Origin: Balneolales bacterium
Lineage (GTDB): Bacteria > Bacteroidota > Rhodothermia > Balneolales > Balneolaceae
Length of the DNA stretch: 10,799 bases
NCBI GenBank assembly: GCA_022360375.1
Contig: JAKSCW010000416.1
Location: 1 to 10,799 of the forward strand
Reading direction: 5' to 3'
Part shown: positions 1 through 7,226 of the stretch, piece by piece
How the letters are laid out: every line of letters begins with the position of its first letter
Position numbering within the stretch: position 1 is the stretch's first letter
The notes under the pieces: model-generated
What the model was told of the DNA's origin: nothing
The model's input: only the letters and a program-made list of their open reading frames with translations
Databases searched by the model: none
Made by a program: the position numbers and the translations under genes

Positions 1-1
1 G

Positions 2-691
2 AAAACAGTGCTGTATGATCCTCCAAGAGCAAAAAAGGAAATAGATTTTACTTCTTCTACCGTGGAGGAAGTACTGAACTGCGATGTACTTACCTTCCAT
101 GTACCGCTAGAGAATAAGGATACACCTTATTCTACGTATCATTGGTTGAATGAAGAAAAGCTGACCGGTCAACGTTTTGAGCTTATTATTAACACCGCTC
201 GCGGAGGTGTAATTGAAGAACAGGCGGTTTTAAAAGCAATGGATCGCGGTTATGTACATGATATCATTATTGACGTATGGGAGAATGAACCCGATTTTGA
301 TCCCACGTTTATGAAGCGGGCATTTATTGCAACACCTCACATTGCGGGTTATTCCGAGCAAGCTAAATTGAGTGCCAGCAGAATGATTTGTGATCAGTTA
401 TGTGATTTTTTTCAGTTACCAAAACCCACTTCCGAAGCTATTTTTCCGGAAAAAAAACTGTCTCTTACCAAGCAGCACTATTCGCTCAAAGAAGTGTTAC
501 TTCAACTTCATCCGATTAAAGAATATCATACATTACTTTTGAAGCTCTCAACACATAAAAACAAAATCGAACTTTTTAAGAAGCTTAGAACAGATCATCC
601 GTTCCGGTTTGAATATCCTTCACTTAGATTGGAAGCAGCTTATTTTGATGATTTCTCTGAACTTGTTAAACTTGGAATCCAAAGCCAATAG
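2..691 (+). CDS. pdxB: 4-phosphoerythronate dehydrogenase, 3' part (5' end outside the window)
   Basis: This is an NAD-dependent D-2-hydroxyacid dehydrogenase that oxidises 4-phospho-D-erythronate in the cytoplasm, an early step of the DXP-dependent pyridoxal phosphate pathway. The reading frame is open to the left edge, so the N-terminal catalytic part and the first half of the Rossmann fold are missing. Visible motifs, numbered from the GTG at 8, are DPPR, HVPLENK (31-37), NTARGG with the substrate Arg65, DVWENEP with the catalytic-dyad Glu, and ATPHIAGYS with the general acid/base His111. The roughly 90 residues after the catalytic domain, ending in LRTDHPFRFEYPSLRL, resemble the C-terminal dimerisation domain that sets PdxB apart from SerA and other family members. 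Other 2-hydroxyacid dehydrogenases are the alternative, but the tail favours PdxB. The stop codon lies inside a 10-bp hairpin. Confidence 0.85.
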   Translation, partial: KTVLYDPPRAKKEIDFTSSTVEEVLNCDVLTFHVPLENKDTPYSTYHWLNEEKLTGQRFELIINTARGGVIEEQAVLKAMDRGYVHDIIIDVWENEPDFDPTFMKRAFIATPHIAGYSEQAKLSASRMICDQLCDFFQLPKPTSEAIFPEKKLSLTKQHYSLKEVLLQLHPIKEYHTLLLKLSTHKNKIELFKKLRTDHPFRFEYPSLRLEAAYFDDFSELVKLGIQSQ

Positions 692-700
692 CTTTGGATT
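676..700 (+). terminator. 10-bp hairpin spanning the pdxB stop codon
   Basis: AATCCAAAGC (676-685) and GCTTTGGATT (691-700) form a perfect 10-bp stem with a 5-base CAATA loop. The TAG stop (689-691) sits at the loop and 3' stem junction. No strong T-run follows directly, so it may stabilise the 3' end or act together with the second hairpin at 729-749. Confidence 0.5.
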
Positions 701-728
701 ATTCTGCAAATCTTAGCCAGGCGAAGTG

Positions 729-760
729 AGGAAGCCATGAAAGCTTCCTGTTTATATTTT
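729..760 (+). terminator. Rho-independent-like terminator after pdxB
   Basis: AGGAAGC (729-735) pairs with GCTTCCT (743-749) around a 7-base loop. It is followed by GTTTATATTTT, a T-rich tract as expected for an intrinsic terminator. It lies between pdxB and the next gene and probably separates their transcripts. Confidence 0.55.
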
Positions 761-794
761 CAATTACACTATTACCTAAATTATTCAACTTATT

Positions 795-1172
795 ATGAGT
801 ACTAAAACTTCTAAAGTTATTTATTGGATTTCTACCGGACTACTCAGCCTTATGATGTTAATGTCTGCATTCATGTACCTATTTAATAATGCACAGGTGA
901 GCGAGGTATTCGTCACTTTGGGTTTTCCAACATTTATCATTTACCCGCTGGCCATTGCAAAAGTATTAGGAATTATAGTCCTTTGGGTTCGTAAACCCAT
1001 GGCACTTACAGAATGGGCTTATGCCGGTTTTTTCTTTGATTTTTTACTCGCTTTATCTGCCCATCTTGTAGCACAGGATGGTGAATTTGGTGGCGCCTTA
1101 GCTGCTATTATCTTGCTATTTACTTCTTACTTCTCTGGCAAAAGAGCATTTTCAGATACAGCTGAAGAATAG
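795..1172 (+). CDS. DoxX-like four-helix membrane protein
   Basis: This is a 125-residue inner-membrane protein of the DoxX-like superfamily. Four hydrophobic segments can be seen at about residues 9-30, 48-65, 73-93 and 98-115. The LGFP motif after the first helix and a helix-2 start of the form YPLAIAKVLG are typical of these short proteins. Family members are small quinone- or redox-associated membrane proteins, but for most, including this one, the biochemical role is unknown. The C-terminus is short and charged (KRAFSDTAEE). No clear Shine-Dalgarno sequence precedes the ATG, which is common in Bacteroidota-type genomes. Hairpins flank the gene on both sides (729-749 and 1187-1228), so it is probably transcribed alone. 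Confidence 0.75.
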   Translation: MSTKTSKVIYWISTGLLSLMMLMSAFMYLFNNAQVSEVFVTLGFPTFIIYPLAIAKVLGIIVLWVRKPMALTEWAYAGFFFDFLLALSAHLVAQDGEFGGALAAIILLFTSYFSGKRAFSDTAEE

Positions 1173-1186
1173 ACACTTATCTTGTT

Positions 1187-1228
1187 TTCATATTCCGCTC
1201 TGGCTCAGCTATCAGAGCGGAATATGAA
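1187..1228. terminator. Perfect 16-bp hairpin between convergent genes
   Basis: TTCATATTCCGCTCTG (1187-1202) and CAGAGCGGAATATGAA (1213-1228) are exact inverted copies around a 10-base loop. The hairpin lies between the 3' ends of the plus-strand DoxX-like gene and the minus-strand small protein gene, where a shared two-way terminator would be expected. Neither side has a convincing T-run, so termination on either strand is inferred from the stem and its position. Confidence 0.6.
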
Positions 1229-1264
1229 TTGAAACCTCTTAACTGCACTTATAGAAAAGAGTTT

Positions 1265-1552
1265 CTAATCCTCTTTTTTACGTCTTCTTCCCTTTCGGCT
1301 TCCACCAAAAAGAATTCCAGCTCCCAGCACAAACCCGAAGTCGTACCACCCGCCATTATTGTTAATCGCATAAATTGCTACATCTTCCTTAAATAAACTT
1401 ACAAAAAAGGAGAATGGAGCAATTATGCCATGCCAAAGTCCATTCCAAAATCCATATGGCTCGCTATCAACAAATTGCTGAACATCTATTGCCTGGGCGC
1501 AAGAAAAAGTAAGAAGGGCTGCGCCCAAAACCACCCAAATTGTTTGTCTCAT
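1265..1552 (-). CDS. Small exported protein, possible lipoprotein, unknown function
   Basis: This is a 95-residue protein with an N-terminal signal sequence: a short basic start, then WVVLGAALLTFSC. Two cleavage readings are possible. One is lipidation at Cys18 with a loose lipobox (LTFSC, Thr at -3), the other signal peptidase I cleavage after AQA (19-21). The mature part contains YGFWNGLWHGIIAPFSFFVSLF-type sequence (33-54), then NNNGGWYDFGFVLGAGILFGG (64-84), a Gly-rich hydrophobic segment, and a very basic tail (SRKGRRRKKED). I recall similar short proteins in other bacteria, but no function is known to me. The start is supported by AAGGAG five bases upstream (1558-1563, minus strand). 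It lies 148 bases downstream of the receptor gene on the same strand and could be co-transcribed with it or independent. Confidence 0.75.
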   Translation of the reverse strand: MRQTIWVVLGAALLTFSCAQAIDVQQFVDSEPYGFWNGLWHGIIAPFSFFVSLFKEDVAIYAINNNGGWYDFGFVLGAGILFGGSRKGRRRKKED

Positions 1553-1700
1553 GATTTCTCCTTGAAAATTGAATCAAATGCGTATACCAAACAATACAAA
1601 TGATGTTTCGCAGTACTGGCAATTCTTTAAACAAGCACTGATTCACTTCCAAAAAGCTCTCATTTCATCGAGCCATTTCCCTTATCCATATTTCGGTTAT
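1553..1700. other. Intergenic region between the receptor gene and the small protein gene
   Basis: The 148 bases contain the AAGGAG ribosome site for the downstream gene. I see no strong hairpin terminator for the receptor and no convincing promoter. A 61-codon open frame on the minus strand here overlaps the small protein in another frame and has no family resemblance, so I do not call it a gene. Confidence 0.4.
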
Positions 1701-4619
1701 TTATAAAGCAATATTTACTTTGGTAAACACATATCTACCATTTGAACCGAACTGAGAAATTCTTCGAGAGTAAATAAATTGATTCCCGGAGGTAAGACTC
1801 TGAGGTCGCTTATCCGGGTAAATATCCAGCAGGTTATTTGCTCCAAAAGTAATAGATAACTGAGGAGAATAACGATAAATAACCGACACATCAGTAATTA
1901 CTTTTCCACTATAAACAGGATGTACATTTACACTATTTACTTGATGGGTTTCTGCTTCTGTTACCTCACCGAAATAGGCATTCCTCATAGAAAATGTCCA
2001 ATTCTTATTAGAAAGTGACTTTGAGAGATTCATCTTTGTTTGAGGTATGGCACCTTCAAGCAATACTCCACTAAATCCATCGAAATATATCTCTTCATAA
2101 TCTGCTAAAAGATCGCTGGTATTAATTTCTCCCACCCGCTCAGTTTGGGAATAAGAAAAAGCAAGATCATTTGTCCATATCCAGTTTCCAAACACTCTGG
2201 TTTGGTGTGAAGCTACTGCTTCGATACCCATTGTTTCTGTATCAATAGCATTAGTAAAAAACTGAAGCTTATTTGCCCTGGCTCCTTCTAAAATACTGGC
2301 AATGTTATCATCTCCATTTTCGATGAAATCGTCTTGAGAGAATTGATTGGTGAGTACGATTCGGTCTTCTATTCCCGTGTAGTACCCATCAATGGAAAGG
2401 GTCACGCCTAAATCCGAGAGAAGAAGGGTAAATCCTCCACTTGCACTTATCGATGTTTCTTCTTTAAGCTGGGGAACACCCAGGTTTTGAACCACAGTAC
2501 TGGTATTTCGGGCAGTAAGTACCTGTTGCCCAATTCCCTGAGAATCAAACTGAGTACTTATGCTGCTAAAGTTAAGTTGGTGCAGAGAAGGAGCACGGAA
2601 ACCCGTACTGGTTGAAGCCCTTACACTCAAAGATTCCGTTACCCTAATTCGGGTAGCAAGTTTAAAATTCATGGTGGAACCAAAGTCACTATAATTCTCA
2701 TATCTGACAGCAGTTCCAACAAATAAATTATCAGTAAAATCAAACTCAAAGTCGAAATATCCGGCAAAATTCTGGCGGTAATCATCTACCGCATTTAATG
2801 GGCTAAAACCTGGGAAAGCCTGAGCTCCCCCTACTCTTGGGCGGCCAAAAAAGTCCAGTACTTTCAAGGAATCAGCAAGCTGGTTAAAGTCCGTAACAAC
2901 ATTCCCATTTACATCATACGTGGCCCAGGAAGCTTCTTCTCCTTCCAGTATCCGGTAATTTTCTATCCTGTATTCCGCTCCAAACGCTACGTTTAGTCCT
3001 GCAAAAATTTCCGGCCAGTTCCTGGTTACATCAAAATTAGAGGTAGTTTGCTGGAAGAAGTTATTCCATGAATCAAATAGTCTCGGGGATGCCCCTTGCA
3101 TTGTGGCATTCAGCGAATTGGCTGCCCAAAATTTAAACGTATTTGCACCTATCGAGGTGCTTAAATCAGTATCCCACCCTGAGATATTCTGCCGGATTCC
3201 AACAACAAAAGACCGATCTTTAACAAACGTATGGCCTTCGGGACGGAAGCCGTCTATAGCAAGTGGTGTATACGCTCGTTCTTGTGTAGGTCTTCGATAG
3301 AAGGCAAAACCTATGCTTCGCCGGTTGCTTATTCCTGCAAACGAATACAAGGTAGATTCGCCGATAGGAAGCTCAAAATTAGCGAATAACTTCCCTTCCC
3401 GGTATTCGGGCTGCCCGATATTCATTCGAAAATCTCCCCGGTTAAGCCCTCGCGCGACTAACTCAGCATCGGTATAATCAACAGGATTCCCATCACCATC
3501 GCTCAATAAACCTTGAATAGTAGCAATGTCGGTAGCTGCAGCAATTGAGTTTTTTAAATCTGTGCTGAAGTGTGTTACACCCGCTGCATACTGCTGTATA
3601 GCAGTAAGATCGGTTTGAAGAGCCTGTAAATTGGCTCCGTTCTGGAATGCGACCCATTCAATGGCATTGTATCCATTATAAATTTCGCCGGTAAACTCTC
3701 CGGATCTACTCGTTCGGTTCCGGGTATTGATAGAACCTGTAATATTTACAAACCCGCCCTGATTGCCTATGGCCAATCCCCGATTCACATTAAGTTGAAA
3801 ATCTTCTCCATCAATACCCCCTTCAAAATTATTCCCGTTGGCACTAGCCTGTGTACCTGATTGAACAGAGATATCCAGATTATTGGTATCCTTTTTAAGA
3901 ATAATATTAATTACCCCGGCGATAGCATCTGAACCATATTGCGCTGCCGCACCATCTCTTAATACTTCAATTCGTTCTATTGCAGCGGCTGGGATAGCAT
4001 TCAAATCTGTACCCACACTTCCTCTGCCCGGTGTGCCATTCACATTCAGCAATGCCGAAGTATGCCTCCTTTTCCCATTTATAAGAATGAGCATTTGATC
4101 AGGTCCCAAGCCCCTGAGCGATGCAGGGTCAATATGATCTGTTCCATCAGCCACAATCTGAGGGCTGGAAGTAAAGGAGGGTAACACATAATTCATCAGC
4201 TGGTTCAGGTTTACGTGGGGGCTTTCTGCTAATAACTCTGACACATCCAATACATCAATGGGAACTGCAGTCTCCAATACTGTTCTGCTTTTGTTTCGAG
4301 AACCGATTACCAGCACCTCTCCTAAATTAAGTTGTTCATCCAATGTTACATTAATAACAGGGTTATCTTCTATCAACACTTCTTTGGCTTTAAAGCCGAC
4401 AAATGAAAATACCAGTATATCATTTGTATTAGCGTTGATGCTGTAATAACCATCAGAATCTGTAAGCGTGCCCCGTAATGTCCCTTTAATAGTTACACTT
4501 GCACTTGAAAGTGCTTCACCTGCTCCATCAACTACCCGGCCTGAAATGGATATGCTTTGAGCAAAGATTGAACATGAGATGAGACAGAACAATCCTGTGA
4601 TTACAATATTTTTAATCAT
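1701..4619 (-). CDS. TonB-dependent outer-membrane receptor with carboxypeptidase-like regulatory domain
   Basis: This is a 972-residue outer-membrane active transporter, energised by TonB-ExbBD, that takes up an unidentified ligand. Residues 1-20 are a signal peptide with likely cleavage IFA-QS. Residues 23-95 form a CarboxypepD_reg-like beta-sandwich (ISGRVVDGAGEALSSASVTI, then GTLTDSDGYYSI). GEVLVIGSR (100-108) fits the Bacteroidota TonB-box position. The plug domain spans about 115-243, with SLRGLGPDQMLILINGKR, IERIEVLRDGAAAQYGSDAIAGVINIILKK and the Asn-Gly-rich loop between. The rest is the 22-strand barrel, ending with TFGANNLLDIYPDKR and a final strand. The last residue is Leu rather than the aromatic residue usual in outer-membrane barrels. 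No SusD-like partner or TonB/ExbB gene is adjacent, so the ligand (siderophore, vitamin, sugar or peptide) cannot be read from context. Only a weak GGGA-type ribosome site precedes the ATG. Confidence 0.92.
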   Translation of the reverse strand: MIKNIVITGLFCLISCSIFAQSISISGRVVDGAGEALSSASVTIKGTLRGTLTDSDGYYSINANTNDILVFSFVGFKAKEVLIEDNPVINVTLDEQLNLGEVLVIGSRNKSRTVLETAVPIDVLDVSELLAESPHVNLNQLMNYVLPSFTSSPQIVADGTDHIDPASLRGLGPDQMLILINGKRRHTSALLNVNGTPGRGSVGTDLNAIPAAAIERIEVLRDGAAAQYGSDAIAGVINIILKKDTNNLDISVQSGTQASANGNNFEGGIDGEDFQLNVNRGLAIGNQGGFVNITGSINTRNRTSRSGEFTGEIYNGYNAIEWVAFQNGANLQALQTDLTAIQQYAAGVTHFSTDLKNSIAAATDIATIQGLLSDGDGNPVDYTDAELVARGLNRGDFRMNIGQPEYREGKLFANFELPIGESTLYSFAGISNRRSIGFAFYRRPTQERAYTPLAIDGFRPEGHTFVKDRSFVVGIRQNISGWDTDLSTSIGANTFKFWAANSLNATMQGASPRLFDSWNNFFQQTTSNFDVTRNWPEIFAGLNVAFGAEYRIENYRILEGEEASWATYDVNGNVVTDFNQLADSLKVLDFFGRPRVGGAQAFPGFSPLNAVDDYRQNFAGYFDFEFDFTDNLFVGTAVRYENYSDFGSTMNFKLATRIRVTESLSVRASTSTGFRAPSLHQLNFSSISTQFDSQGIGQQVLTARNTSTVVQNLGVPQLKEETSISASGGFTLLLSDLGVTLSIDGYYTGIEDRIVLTNQFSQDDFIENGDDNIASILEGARANKLQFFTNAIDTETMGIEAVASHQTRVFGNWIWTNDLAFSYSQTERVGEINTSDLLADYEEIYFDGFSGVLLEGAIPQTKMNLSKSLSNKNWTFSMRNAYFGEVTEAETHQVNSVNVHPVYSGKVITDVSVIYRYSPQLSITFGANNLLDIYPDKRPQSLTSGNQFIYSRRISQFGSNGRYVFTKVNIAL

Positions 4620-4686
4620 GATAAATCCCAGATTTTAATTTATTTATGTAGTTATTAGCTTTCTTTCTTGATTTTCTAAAAGGGGG

Positions 4687-4715
4687 ATGCTAAAAAAGTT
4701 TTAGCGAAATTCCAA
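4687..4715 (-). promoter_or_regulatory. Candidate promoter of the TonB-dependent receptor with internal inverted repeat
   Basis: On the minus strand TTGGAA (4710-4715) is followed after 17 bases by TAGCAT (4687-4692), each matching four of six bases of the sigma-70 consensus. This would give a leader of about 60 bases. A perfect inverted repeat, GCTAAAA-N3-TTTTAGC (4689-4705), fills the spacer and enters the -10 box, so it could be an operator. Inferred from pattern only. Confidence 0.35.
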
Positions 4716-4728
4716 TGTGTAGATAATA

Positions 4729-4764
4729 AATAAACAGTTGGTTATCGCATTTTAACTGTTTATT
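4729..4764 (-). terminator. Hairpin including the tatD stop codon
   Basis: AATAAACAGTT (4729-4739) and AACTGTTTATT (4754-4764) form a perfect 11-bp stem around a 14-base loop. On the minus strand the stem begins in the last three sense codons of tatD, with the TAA stop (4752-4754) at its end. It is followed by an AT-rich stretch. It probably ends the kinase-tatD transcript before the receptor promoter. Confidence 0.5.
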
Positions 4765-5516
4765 CTAAATAGTTTTTCTGCACCTGCACTTGTTTGCTCA
4801 ATTACCTCGTCTAAACTAATCTCAAAAATCTCCGCCAACTTCTGAGATGTAAACTTTATAAAAGCAGGCTCATTCCGTTTTCCCCTCATAGGAGTTGGTG
4901 ACAGATAGGGAGCATCTGTTTCAAGCACCATCTTGTTAATTGGAAGTTGTGCAGCCGTTTTATCGACCCCTCCATTTTTGAAAGTAACAACACCTCCAAT
5001 TCCTAAATGGAGGCCCAAATCAATTGCCCGTTTTCCTTCATCCAGAGTTCCATTAAAACAATGCCAGATACCGGTTAAGGAACCGTCTTGCTCTTTTTCA
5101 ATGATATCCAGCAGGTCCTTGGTACTTTCCCGGTTATGTAACACGATTGGCTTTTGAACGGCTTTTGCCACTTTGCAATGAATGAATAAACTCTTTTTTT
5201 GTTCTTCCGCGAAATCAGTACTCCAGTAATAATCCAAACCGGTTTCCCCAACCCCATAAAAGTTATCCAACTCACAATATTCAAACAGTTCCTGCTCGAA
5301 TCCTGAATTAAGTTGTTTCACATCCACGGGATGGAGGCCTGCCATTTTGTAGAATTCGATGCCAGGGTGACTCATTTTTTCCATTTGGGGAATGGAATTG
5401 AAATCAATAGCCGGCATGAAAATGGCTTTTACTCCAACTTCAACAGCCCTTGCAAAAACCTCATCCCGATCTTCATCAAATTGTTCCAGATAAATGTGTG
5501 AATGAGTGTCAATCAT
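4752..5516 (-). CDS. tatD: TatD-family metal-dependent hydrolase (DNase)
   Basis: This is a 254-residue amidohydrolase-fold protein, full length for the family. TatD enzymes are cytoplasmic, metal-dependent 3'-5' exonucleases or DNases linked to DNA repair and turnover, and some homologues act as D-aminoacyl hydrolases. All expected metal ligands are visible: DTHSH (His5, His7), GETGLDYY (Glu91), LHNRE (His127), WHCF (His152) and ETDAPYL (Asp201). His62 lies in the GLHP motif. The C-terminal LSPTPMRGKRNEP segment is a standard TatD signature. The start is fixed by an ATGA overlap with the upstream kinase gene, which suggests translational coupling. Close paralogues (YcfH, YjjV) are hard to separate without alignment, so the symbol denotes the family. 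Confidence 0.9.
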   Translation of the reverse strand: MIDTHSHIYLEQFDEDRDEVFARAVEVGVKAIFMPAIDFNSIPQMEKMSHPGIEFYKMAGLHPVDVKQLNSGFEQELFEYCELDNFYGVGETGLDYYWSTDFAEEQKKSLFIHCKVAKAVQKPIVLHNRESTKDLLDIIEKEQDGSLTGIWHCFNGTLDEGKRAIDLGLHLGIGGVVTFKNGGVDKTAAQLPINKMVLETDAPYLSPTPMRGKRNEPAFIKFTSQKLAEIFEISLDEVIEQTSAGAEKLFRINS

Positions 5517-6379
5517 AACTCATTTTGATGATGATGAACAAGCCCCCGAATTGGATTTCTTTGTATATCATCAATCAGGATACTCTTTCGCTTAAAATAC
5601 TCCCTGAAATATTCCTCGAAAGTGAACACCGTAGACCCTACAAACCGAATCGGTTGAACAGCCAATGCATTTTTGAAATGAGCCTTCATCAAATTAAATA
5701 ACTTATCTAACGACGTTTGTACAATTGCACGCAAATATTGATCATGGTCAGGATCTTTAAATCCGGGCGACGTAGCAATATCAGCAAGTACTTTCGAAGC
5801 AATTAATTTCGATTTATTTGGATCCTGGAAGCGAAGGAATAATTCATTCACACTCAGTTTTCTGTTTTCTTCAATAATGCCCTTAATACTCTCCGGGGCT
5901 TCTCCTACGAAAACGTCTTTCAAAATACGGGCTCCGATTTGAGCACCAGCTGCAAAATCTCCTTCCGGGTACGCCTTCGAAGGCATAATATCTACAAGCT
6001 GCCCCCGATCCATAAAACCTGCACTTGATCCTGTTCCTGCAATTGCGACAATTCCGGTACCTTTTCCATATAAAGCGATTCCAGCCCCTTCAATATCCGT
6101 TTTTACAGTAACTTGTTTTTTGCGAAATGCTTCATTTAAGAGCTTTTGTACGCGCTCTGCCTGGTTCCAGTCTTTGCATCCTGCCCCATAAAAAAAAACT
6201 TCTTTAACCTCGTTCGAATCAATTTGAGGTAATAATTCATCAAAAATGGTGGCCTCTATCTCCGCATCTACCTTCAAAACAGGATTAATGCCAGAAGTCT
6301 TGACAATTTGTTCGTGAAACCCGGAAACTATCGCCCAGTTTGTTACGGTAGCCCCCGCATCGGCAATTATGATACTCAT
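5513..6379 (-). CDS. BadF/BadG/BcrA/BcrD-type sugar kinase, N-acetylglucosamine kinase-like
   Basis: This is a 288-residue ASKHA-fold ATPase, closest in pattern to bacterial N-acetylglucosamine/MurNAc kinases that recycle amino sugars from the cell wall. The phosphate-1 motif is ADAGATVTNW (6-15), keeping DxGxTxT but with Asn where TDW is usual. SGINP (29-33) and FFYGAGC (62-68) follow. VKTDIEGAG (92-100) carries the probable catalytic base Asp95. AGTGSSAGF (114-122) is the phosphate-2 loop, and FVGSTVF (247-253) is the adenosine motif. RNPIRGLVHHH at the end corresponds to the usual SPxxGL tail. The common LGDEGSG stretch is replaced by YPEGDFAAGAQIG, so substrate or activity may differ. An AAAAGG ribosome site (6383-6388) precedes the ATG closely. 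It is co-transcribed with tatD through a 4-base overlap. Confidence 0.8.
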   Translation of the reverse strand: MSIIIADAGATVTNWAIVSGFHEQIVKTSGINPVLKVDAEIEATIFDELLPQIDSNEVKEVFFYGAGCKDWNQAERVQKLLNEAFRKKQVTVKTDIEGAGIALYGKGTGIVAIAGTGSSAGFMDRGQLVDIMPSKAYPEGDFAAGAQIGARILKDVFVGEAPESIKGIIEENRKLSVNELFLRFQDPNKSKLIASKVLADIATSPGFKDPDHDQYLRAIVQTSLDKLFNLMKAHFKNALAVQPIRFVGSTVFTFEEYFREYFKRKSILIDDIQRNPIRGLVHHHQNEL

Positions 6380-6439
6380 GTACCTTTTCTTTCGAAGATA
6401 ATCATAATTCTGACTATCATTAACAACCAGGAGGAATAA
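6380..6439. promoter_or_regulatory. Divergent promoter region between the kinase-tatD unit and the tryptophan-catabolism pair
   Basis: Only 60 bases separate the two start codons. For the minus-strand unit, TTGTTA (6421-6426) and GATTAT (6398-6403) are 17 bases apart, a weak sigma-70-like match. For the plus strand, TATCAT (6415-6420) could be a -10 box, but no good -35 box is seen. AGGAGG (6429-6434), five bases before the ATG at 6440, is a strong ribosome site. No known regulator site was recognised. Confidence 0.35.
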
Positions 6440-7219
6440 ATGGAAATTACTTACACCAGCTATTTAAAAATAAATGAACTTCTTGAACTGCAGGAGTTAG
6501 AATCTGAACCGAAAGAACATGATGAAATGCTGTTCATTATTATTCATCAAACCTATGAATTGTGGTTCAAACAAATACTTCATGAATTTGGGAAGCTGAA
6601 GTCGGACCTGGAAGAAGGAAACACCTGGGGAACCGTAAAAACAATGCGGAGGGTGCTCACCATCATGAAAACATTGGTTTCTCAAGTAGATATTCTGGAA
6701 ACCATGACTCCCCTGGAGTTTAATAGTTTTCGTTCTTTTTTGGGAAGGTCTACGGGTTTTCAATCTCTCCAATTTCGGGAAATGGAAATCCTTTGTGGTA
6801 TCAGGCTTCCGCACATGAAGCAGGCTCACCAGAATGTACCGGAACATATCAGGATTCTGGAAGAACGGATGTCGGAACAAACTCTCTGGGAAAGCTTCGG
6901 AATGTATCTTACCCAAAAAGGATTCTCTATACAACCAAAACGGGAAAATGAAGTTGGTTTGATCTTCAATCCCTCTGAAAGAATCCAAAAAGTGCTAATA
7001 AAAGTAATGAACGAGCAGCCGGAAATTGCACTAGTTTGCGAGCTTTTTGTGGATTTTGATGAAGGATTACAGGAATGGAGGTATCGCCATGTGAAAATGG
7101 TGGAACGTACCATAGGGAAGAAAAAAGGCACCGGTGGTAGCGATGGTGTAGCCTATCTTCAGAAAACAATTAGCCAACCTATTTTTCCCGACCTTTGGGC
7201 CATAAGAACAGAATTCTAG
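6440..7219 (+). CDS. kynA: Tryptophan 2,3-dioxygenase
   Basis: This is a haem enzyme that opens the indole ring of L-tryptophan with O2 to give N-formylkynurenine, the first step of the kynurenine pathway, in the cytoplasm. The 259 residues fit a compact bacterial TDO. Motifs in order are YTSYLKINELLELQ (5-18), HDEMLFIIIHQTYELWFKQ (27-45) with Phe32 and the distal His36, FRSFLGRSTGFQSLQFRE (97-114), and YRHVKMVERTIG with the proximal haem ligand His217. GTGGSDGVAYL (230-240) follows, with Thr231. By spacing these match Phe51, His55, Arg117 (here Arg98), His240 and Thr254 of the Xanthomonas enzyme, while its Tyr113 position is Phe94 here. The start is supported by AGGAGG. Kynureninase follows after 7 bases, which supports a catabolic or NAD-precursor pair. 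Confidence 0.95.
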   Translation: MEITYTSYLKINELLELQELESEPKEHDEMLFIIIHQTYELWFKQILHEFGKLKSDLEEGNTWGTVKTMRRVLTIMKTLVSQVDILETMTPLEFNSFRSFLGRSTGFQSLQFREMEILCGIRLPHMKQAHQNVPEHIRILEERMSEQTLWESFGMYLTQKGFSIQPKRENEVGLIFNPSERIQKVLIKVMNEQPEIALVCELFVDFDEGLQEWRYRHVKMVERTIGKKKGTGGSDGVAYLQKTISQPIFPDLWAIRTEF

Positions 7220-7226
7220 TTTTACG

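Noticed and set aside
1467..1652. 61-codon open frame on the minus strand between the receptor and the small exported protein
   Set aside because: It overlaps the well-supported small protein in another frame, lacks a ribosome site and shows no recognisable motif.
6497..7169. Several open frames antisense to the tryptophan 2,3-dioxygenase gene
   Set aside because: They are explained by codon use of the real gene on the other strand and carry no family motifs.
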